From: Chamaesiphon sp.
GTDB lineage: Bacteria; Cyanobacteriota; Cyanobacteriia; Cyanobacteriales; Chamaesiphonaceae
Length of the DNA: 10,015 bases
NCBI GenBank assembly: GCA_026785875.1
Contig: JAJAZF010000008.1
Coordinates: 1 to 10,015 of the forward strand
Direction of reading: 5' to 3'
This document shows positions 6,173 through 10,015 of the stretch, one piece after another; within the stretch, counting starts at the first letter, position 1; each line of letters begins with the position of its first letter. The notes beneath the pieces were generated by a model. The model did no database searches, was not told the DNA's origin, and saw only the letters and a list, made by a program, of their open reading frames with translations. The position numbers and the translations under genes were made by a program.

Positions 6173-6859
6173 ATGTCTGGATCAATGTTCCAAAAATCGC
6201 TCGTTGCTACTTTAGGTGTGGCGATCGTTTCTACAGGTCTTTTCGTCAGTATTTCTAGTCATGCCCAAAGTGGTACGCCGGGGACTACTACCAGCCCCAC
6301 AACTAGCCCCACAACTAGCCCCACAACTCCAGTGCAGACACCTAGTGGCGGGTCGATGACAACTCCTAATGGTGGGATGACGACTCCTGGTGGGATGACG
6401 ACTCCTGGTGGGATGACGACTCCTACCAGAACGACGGCTCCTACTGGCAAGACGATCGTTAGTATCGCCGCTGGAAATAAAAATTTCTCAACATTAGTGA
6501 CTGCACTAAAGGCAGCAGATCTAGTTGAAACTTTATCTGCTGCTGGCCCTTATACAGTATTTGCACCTACCAACGCTGCCTTTGCCAAAATACCTAAAGC
6601 TACTCTGGCAAATCTGCTCAAGCCTGAGAACAAAGAGCAACTCCAAAAAATCCTCACTTACCACGTCGTCTCTGGTGCGGTGACATCCAACAAGCTCAAG
6701 TCAGGAAAAGTTGCAACTGTTGAAGGCGGTAATGTTACTGTCAAAATCAGCGGTAAAAAAGTGCGGGTTAATAATGCTAATGTCATTATGGCTGATGTCA
6801 AAGCTAGTAACGGTGTGATCCACGCGATCGATACCGTACTGATGCCACCTACTAAGTAG
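6173..6859 (+). CDS. Secreted FAS1 (fasciclin/beta-Ig-H3) domain protein with Thr/Pro/Gly-rich linker
   Basis: This 228-residue protein has three parts. Residues 1-31 form a signal peptide: basic start, hydrophobic core around 9-28, and an SHA-Q cleavage site after residue 31. Residues 32-92 are a low-complexity linker of PTTS and GGMTTP repeats. Residues 93-228 are one FAS1 domain, with the H1 motif YTVFAPTNAAF (127-137), the central TYHVVSG (162-168) and the H2 motif NGVIHAIDTVLMP (213-225). FAS1 domains mediate adhesion or protein contacts outside the cytoplasm. The linker looks like a stalk that would be extended and possibly glycosylated, since it is Thr-rich. There is no lipobox or C-terminal anchor, so it should be periplasmic or exported. 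The ATG at 6173 sits just after a 5' stem-loop; an ATG at 6185 is an alternative start. It is probably monocistronic, closed by the terminator at 6889-6911. Confidence 0.93.
   Translation: MSGSMFQKSLVATLGVAIVSTGLFVSISSHAQSGTPGTTTSPTTSPTTSPTTPVQTPSGGSMTTPNGGMTTPGGMTTPGGMTTPTRTTAPTGKTIVSIAAGNKNFSTLVTALKAADLVETLSAAGPYTVFAPTNAAFAKIPKATLANLLKPENKEQLQKILTYHVVSGAVTSNKLKSGKVATVEGGNVTVKISGKKVRVNNANVIMADVKASNGVIHAIDTVLMPPTK
6293..6328 (+). repeat. Three perfect copies of a 12-bp coding repeat (AGCCCCACAACT)
   Basis: In-frame tandem repeat encoding SPTT three times in the linker of the FAS1 protein. The copies are identical at DNA level, so the array is probably recent or prone to slippage. Confidence 0.9.
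6371..6424 (+). repeat. Three perfect copies of an 18-bp coding repeat
   Basis: GGTGGGATGACGACTCCT occurs three times head to tail, encoding GGMTTP each time. A degenerate copy with GATGACAACTCCT precedes it at about 6354-6366. Being a multiple of three, copy-number change would alter linker length without breaking the frame. Confidence 0.92.
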
Positions 6860-6885
6860 TCACTGATGGCTAACTAGTTAATAGT

Positions 6886-6914
6886 AAAAAAGGTGGGTAA
6901 TACCCACCTTTATT
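6886..6914. terminator. Intrinsic terminator after the FAS1 gene
   Basis: AAAGGTGGG (6889-6897) pairs with CCCACCTTT (6903-6911) around a TAATA loop. An A-tract precedes the stem and TTTATT follows it, so it could work in both directions. It starts 27 bases after the FAS1 stop and separates that gene from the glycosyltransferase gene. Confidence 0.85.
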
Positions 6915-6961
6915 GTTGGAGATCGCCTTTGTTTTGATCTCTTCCCGCCCATCCTTGCCCT

Positions 6962-8164
6962 GTGACTAGTTTTTACATGCTCAGACACAATCTATTGCTA
7001 CCTGTATCGACAGGCGATTTATTAATCCCGCTCTCCCCGATTACCGATCGAGATATCCAACTATCATTAATTATTCCTACCTATCAAGAGCGGAATAATA
7101 TCACTGAAATTGTCCAGCAGTTGACAATCGAACTCGATCGACTCATCCCAAATGGTTATGAACTAATCGTAGTTGATGATAATAGTCCCGATCGCACTTG
7201 GGAATTAGCACAAGATCTAACCGAGCAATATCCCCATCTGCGCGTCTTGCGGCGGACAAAGGAGCGGGGACTAGCAACAGCAGTAGTTCGGGGCTGGCAG
7301 ACCGCCAGAGGGCAGATCCTGGGGGTAATTGATGCCGATCTCCAACATCCACCTGAAGTCCTGGGGCAACTATGGCAAGCGATCGGATCGGGAGCCGATC
7401 TGGCGATCGCGAGTCGGAATGTCGAGGGGGGCGGAGTGAGCGAATGGAGTCTGCTCCGTCGCTGTCTATCTAGAGGAGCGCAACTACTGGGACTAATTAT
7501 TCTCCCAGAAACGATCGGGCGGGTAACAGATCCGATGAGTGGCTATTTCCTGCTGCGGCGAGAAACGATCGCCGGAAAAGTATTAAGCCCCGTGGGTTAT
7601 AAAATCTCGATCGAAGTCATTGGGCGCGGCGATATTGGCAAGATTGTCGAGGTGGGCTATGAGTTTCAAGAACGCCAAACTGGAAATAGCAAGGTTACAG
7701 GGCGACAATATCTAGAATATATTCAGCATTTATTTAGATTGCGACTGGCTCGGAGTGGGAGATTCTTGCAGTTTATTGCCGTCGGTTTGAGTGGGGTAGT
7801 AGTTGATATGTCCTTACTATACTTATTTAGCGATGCCAGTACACTTGGCTTACCACTAATCCTCAGTAAAATTTTGGCAGGAGAGTCCGCAATTATCAAC
7901 AATTTCCTTTGGAACGATCGTTGGACATTTGCCGATCTGATTCGCACTCAAACTAGTCGCCGTCAAAAATTCCGCCGCTTTTTGAAATTTAATTTAATTT
8001 GTCTGGTGGGACTACTGCTGAGTCTGACGATCTTGCATTTGCTCTACAATTTCGCGATCCACGATCGATATATTGCCAACTTCATTGCGATCGCTAGCGT
8101 CACCCTGTTTAATTATTGGCTCAATCTCAAATTAAGCTGGCGGGTGACTGATGATTCTAAATAG
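6962..8164 (+). CDS. GT2-family polyprenyl-phosphate glycosyltransferase fused to a GtrA membrane domain (dolichol-phosphate-mannose-synthase-like)
   Basis: A 400-residue two-domain protein. Residues about 34-255 are a GT2 catalytic domain of the DPM1 type: SLIIPTYQERNN (35-46), VVDDNSPDRT (70-79), the metal-binding DADLQHPPE (124-132), DPMSGYFLLRR (190-200) and ERQTGNSK (237-244). Residues about 268-394 are a GtrA-like domain with four predicted membrane helices near 268-289, 295-315, 342-363 and 369-390. This is the architecture of Pyrococcus furiosus DPMS, which moves a hexose from a nucleotide sugar to a polyprenyl phosphate at the membrane. The lipid-linked sugar would feed glycan or protein glycosylation; the exact sugar is not readable from sequence. 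The start is uncertain: GTG at 6962, or ATG at 6977 (MLRHN), neither with a clear ribosome site, and the first 30 residues are not conserved family sequence. Confidence 0.92.
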   Translation: MTSFYMLRHNLLLPVSTGDLLIPLSPITDRDIQLSLIIPTYQERNNITEIVQQLTIELDRLIPNGYELIVVDDNSPDRTWELAQDLTEQYPHLRVLRRTKERGLATAVVRGWQTARGQILGVIDADLQHPPEVLGQLWQAIGSGADLAIASRNVEGGGVSEWSLLRRCLSRGAQLLGLIILPETIGRVTDPMSGYFLLRRETIAGKVLSPVGYKISIEVIGRGDIGKIVEVGYEFQERQTGNSKVTGRQYLEYIQHLFRLRLARSGRFLQFIAVGLSGVVVDMSLLYLFSDASTLGLPLILSKILAGESAIINNFLWNDRWTFADLIRTQTSRRQKFRRFLKFNLICLVGLLLSLTILHLLYNFAIHDRYIANFIAIASVTLFNYWLNLKLSWRVTDDSK

Positions 8165-8382
8165 CCGACAATCCACATTAATGCAACCTCCTCTGGGTAG
8201 AATTATTAGCAGATTTCGAGTGGTATTTACGATCTTATAGATTAATAATGATGTAAAGTTTTTTTAACAGACGTACTTTTTTTCGAGTGGATTATCTATA
8301 TTAATATCATCAGTTTAAATTGATCCCCGACATGGGATTGACCAAAACGTATCAGTTTTAGCCAGTATCCATCTAGACAGCC

Positions 8383-8386
8383 GGAG
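8383..8386 (+). promoter_or_regulatory. Ribosome binding site of the 124-residue membrane protein
   Basis: GGAG lies eight bases before the ATG at 8395, one of the few clean Shine-Dalgarno matches in this window. It supports this short, unrecognised frame as a real gene. The 230 bases between the glycosyltransferase stop and this start are AT-rich and contain no other gene. Confidence 0.65.
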
Positions 8387-8394
8387 CCAATAAA

Positions 8395-8769
8395 ATGCAA
8401 TCAACTCAAAATCTCACCATTTCCAAAAGTCGTTACATCGCTACAGCTAAAAGCTTCTTAATTTGGTGTTTTGCGCTAACAGTGACCCTGTTAGTAGTTG
8501 GTTTCCCATTAGTTGTGTTGATGGCTACTGTCGGAGCGTTACTCTCAATTACACTTCACCCAATCCTACCAGTAAGTGCAGTTCTACTAGTCGCTGGTGG
8601 CACGATTGTCCTCAATATTTTAGCCGTAATGGTCGGGGCTGGAGTCCTAACTTCAAAAGGTATCCATCCTCATGAAGTCCGCTGGTTAAGTTGGTTGCAC
8701 GGTGATGCAAACCCAGTTAACACCACAACTTATGCCACTTGCCCACTCACCTGTGATATCGATTCCTAG
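8395..8769 (+). CDS. Unrecognised small membrane protein with a conserved-looking C-terminal tail
   Basis: I cannot assign a family to this 124-residue protein. It has a polar N-terminus (1-20), then two long hydrophobic stretches at about 21-53 and 57-88 joined by a short THPILP turn, so it is probably an inner or thylakoid membrane hairpin with both ends on the same side. The tail (90-124) is polar and looks constrained: HPHEVRWLSWLHGDANP (91-107) and then TCPLTCDIDS, with cysteines 116 and 120 spaced CxxxC. These residues could bind a metal or form a disulfide, which is inference. Support for the gene is good: a GGAG site at correct spacing, coding-like composition and a strong terminator 45 bases after the stop. 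A second frame overlapping it at 8463-8675 is a shadow. It appears to be transcribed on its own. Confidence 0.8.
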   Translation: MQSTQNLTISKSRYIATAKSFLIWCFALTVTLLVVGFPLVVLMATVGALLSITLHPILPVSAVLLVAGGTIVLNILAVMVGAGVLTSKGIHPHEVRWLSWLHGDANPVNTTTYATCPLTCDIDS

Positions 8770-8813
8770 AAATCGCAGTTTTCGGTTTTGTTCATCTCAT
8801 CTATCTCAACCTC

Positions 8814-8840
8814 AGCTCGGAGCGTTATCCGAGCTTTTTT
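8814..8840 (+). terminator. Intrinsic terminator after the small membrane protein
   Basis: AGCTCGGA (8814-8821) pairs with TCCGAGCT (8828-8835) around a GCGTTA loop and runs into six T residues (8835-8840). It is a textbook Rho-independent terminator for the plus strand. Confidence 0.92.
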
Positions 8841-8876
8841 GTATTCTTTTTTACCGAAAAGAATTGGTTTAAAGCC

Positions 8877-8893
8877 TCTCCCTTTTAGGGAGA
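8877..8893. repeat. Hairpin TCTCCCT-TTT-AGGGAGA
   Basis: A perfect 7-bp stem with a TTT loop, in the gap before the epimerase gene. It resembles the CCTCTCCC...GGGAGAGG repeats scattered between genes in cyanobacteria. A diverged relative follows about 50 bases later. Confidence 0.6.
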
Positions 8894-8959
8894 AATTAAA
8901 AGAAAACTATTCATTACTCCAATCCTCTTCCTTTTAGGTGAGGTCGCTGTCAACTGTCT

Positions 8960-9006
8960 GTCTTGTCACAGCGAGATCTGGAGGAAACCTCCAGGGCGCG
9001 AGCCGC
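8960..9006 (-). repeat. Hairpin repeat module, copy B
   Basis: Read on the minus strand: GCGGCTCGCG (9006 to 8997), two bases, CTGGAGG/CCTCCAG (8994 to 8978) around a TTT loop, ten bases, then GACAAGAC (8967 to 8960). The outer words are identical to copy A at 1759-1804 and the spacing differs by one base, while the stem has another sequence that still pairs fully. Confidence 0.7.
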
Positions 9007-9026
9007 AACTGTCAACTGTCAACTGA
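9006..9026. repeat. Tandem heptamer CAACTGT, three units
   Basis: CAACTGT, CAACTGT and CAACTGA lie head to tail immediately next to hairpin module B. Another unit occurs at 8950-8956, and two occur at the 3' end of leuA. Confidence 0.75.
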
Positions 9027-9152
9027 ATGAAGGAGCGAACCAAGCAGGGGAGGGGGCAAGAGCAACCCCTTTATAGGATGATAATATTGTGTAAATCTTG
9101 ATGATTGGAGATTGCACGATCGATCGACTTACTATCCACTACTGATGAGCTT

Positions 9153-10015
9153 ATGATTCCTATCTGTTTTACCCTCGGAACTCGTCCTGAAGCCATTAAA
9201 TTAGCCCCTGTGATTCGGACATTTCAAGCATCGAGTAAATTCACAACACAGGTGGTTTTAACTGGGCAACATCGAGAGATGGTAGCGCAGGTGATGGAGA
9301 TTTTTGGGTTAAAAGCCGATCGAGATTTGGATATCATGCAGCATCAACAAACGCTCACAGATATTACCCAACGTAGCTTACAGGGATTAGAAAAATTATT
9401 CAAAGAGATCGCACCCCAACTAGTTATCGTTCAAGGTGACACTACTACGGCATTCGCCGCCGCTCTAGCAGCATTTTACCAACAAATCCCGATCGGACAC
9501 GTCGAAGCCGGATTGCGGACGGACAATATCTATAATCCCTTTCCTGAAGAAGCCAACCGGAGACTCATCTCTCAGATTACTCAGTTACATTTTGCCCCCA
9601 CCAGTCTAGCCGTCGAAAATCTCCATAAATCCGGCGTGACAGGCGAAATCTACGAGACGGGCAATACCGTCATCGATGCCCTCCTCACCGTCGCTAAATC
9701 TCAACCTGCTTGTGATATTCCAGGCTTAGACTGGACTAAATATCGTACCATCCTCGCCACAGTCCACCGTCGCGAAAATTGGGGCGAACCGCTCCAAAAT
9801 ATCGCTGCGGCGATGCTCCAAATCCTGGAGAAATTTCCCGACACGGCACTATTACTACCCCTACATCGCAATCCTACCGTGCGCGAACCACTCACCCAAC
9901 TGTTGGGCACTCATCCCCGCGTCTTCCTCACCGAACCCCTCGATTATAGTCAACTCGTCGGTGCGATCCAACGCAGTTATCTGCTGCTCTCTGACTCAGG
10001 CGGCATCCAAGAAGA
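9153..10015 (+). CDS. wecB: UDP-N-acetylglucosamine 2-epimerase, non-hydrolysing (first 287 residues, runs off right edge)
   Basis: The enzyme interconverts UDP-GlcNAc and UDP-ManNAc in the cytoplasm, supplying ManNAc units for surface polysaccharides. From the ATG at 9153 the frame is open to the window end, about three quarters of the usual 370-380 residues. Recognisable motifs are TLGTRPEAIK (7-16), VLTGQHREM (35-43), VQGDTTTAFAAALAA (93-107), GHVEAGLRT (115-123), NPFPEEANRR (128-137), TVHRREN (203-209) and LLSDSGGIQE (278-287). They supply the residues equivalent to R10, D95, E117, E131 and H213 of the E. coli enzyme (here R11, D96, E118, E132, H205), so the active site is complete as far as visible. 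An ATG eight bases earlier reads only three codons. Upstream is a repeat-rich gap and a terminator, so it probably starts its own transcript. It may continue into a polysaccharide locus outside the window. Confidence 0.94.
   Translation, partial: MIPICFTLGTRPEAIKLAPVIRTFQASSKFTTQVVLTGQHREMVAQVMEIFGLKADRDLDIMQHQQTLTDITQRSLQGLEKLFKEIAPQLVIVQGDTTTAFAAALAAFYQQIPIGHVEAGLRTDNIYNPFPEEANRRLISQITQLHFAPTSLAVENLHKSGVTGEIYETGNTVIDALLTVAKSQPACDIPGLDWTKYRTILATVHRRENWGEPLQNIAAAMLQILEKFPDTALLLPLHRNPTVREPLTQLLGTHPRVFLTEPLDYSQLVGAIQRSYLLLSDSGGIQE

Larger units (their letters stand above)
8841..9152. repeat. Repeat-rich gap before the epimerase gene
   Basis: This stretch has no gene. It holds a TCTCCCT/AGGGAGA hairpin (8877-8893), a partial variant of it near 8931-8942 (CCTTTTAGGTGAGG), hairpin module copy B (8960-9006), a run of CAACTGT heptamers (9006-9026), and a GC-rich piece with AGGGG/CCCCT symmetry around 9050-9071. 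The last 80 bases are AT-rich and probably hold the promoter of the epimerase gene, but I see no well-spaced boxes. Confidence 0.6.

Noticed and set aside
6028..6258. A 76-codon plus-strand frame ahead of and into the FAS1 gene
   Set aside because: It overlaps the signal peptide coding region in another frame, has no ribosome site, and its peptide shows no recognisable domain.
9701..9910. A 69-codon minus-strand frame inside the epimerase gene
   Set aside because: The opposite strand encodes clear UDP-GlcNAc 2-epimerase motifs over the same bases, so this is a shadow.

Overview
The window looks like a cyanobacterial chromosome. The HIP1 octamer GCGATCGC occurs five times (1033, 2183, 2943, 7403, 8087), CGATCG words are scattered throughout, and the intergenic gaps carry hairpin and heptamer repeats of the cyanobacterial kind. 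The gene families also fit: a LabA-like NYN protein, an orphan PilT-type ATPase with a proline-rich N-terminus, and a FAS1 protein. There are no rRNA or tRNA genes, CRISPR arrays, transposases or phage genes that I can see.

Layout. 1-147 (-) is the N-terminal start of a LivM-type amino-acid ABC permease running off the left edge. 279-564 (-) holds a short reading frame broken by one frameshift, probably a decayed gene. 613-1524 (+) encodes a histone-deacetylase-like zinc amidohydrolase. 1525-1840 is packed with palindromes and hairpins. 1841-3442 (-) is leuA (2-isopropylmalate synthase), with a nested inverted repeat and a tiny ORF upstream, between it and the NYN/LabA-like gene at 3751-4272 (-). 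After a 544-base divergent gap the remaining genes all point right: a PilT-type ATPase (4817-6007), a secreted FAS1 protein (6173-6859), a polyprenyl-phosphate glycosyltransferase with a GtrA membrane domain (6962-8164), an unrecognised small membrane protein (8395-8769), and the start of a UDP-GlcNAc 2-epimerase gene (9153 to the right edge).

How they fit together. Most genes look like independent transcription units: gaps exceed 100 bases and two good intrinsic terminators lie at 6889-6911 and 8814-8840. There is a loose cell-surface theme on the right (pilus retraction motor, secreted adhesion-type protein, lipid-linked sugar synthesis, ManNAc precursor synthesis), but nothing shows they form one system. 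I do not see a clear undescribed multi-gene system. The most interesting signals are non-coding: hairpin modules whose arms differ in sequence yet stay paired in copies 7 kb apart, the structured element with a Leu-containing mini-ORF before leuA, and a stem that would cover the FAS1 translation start.
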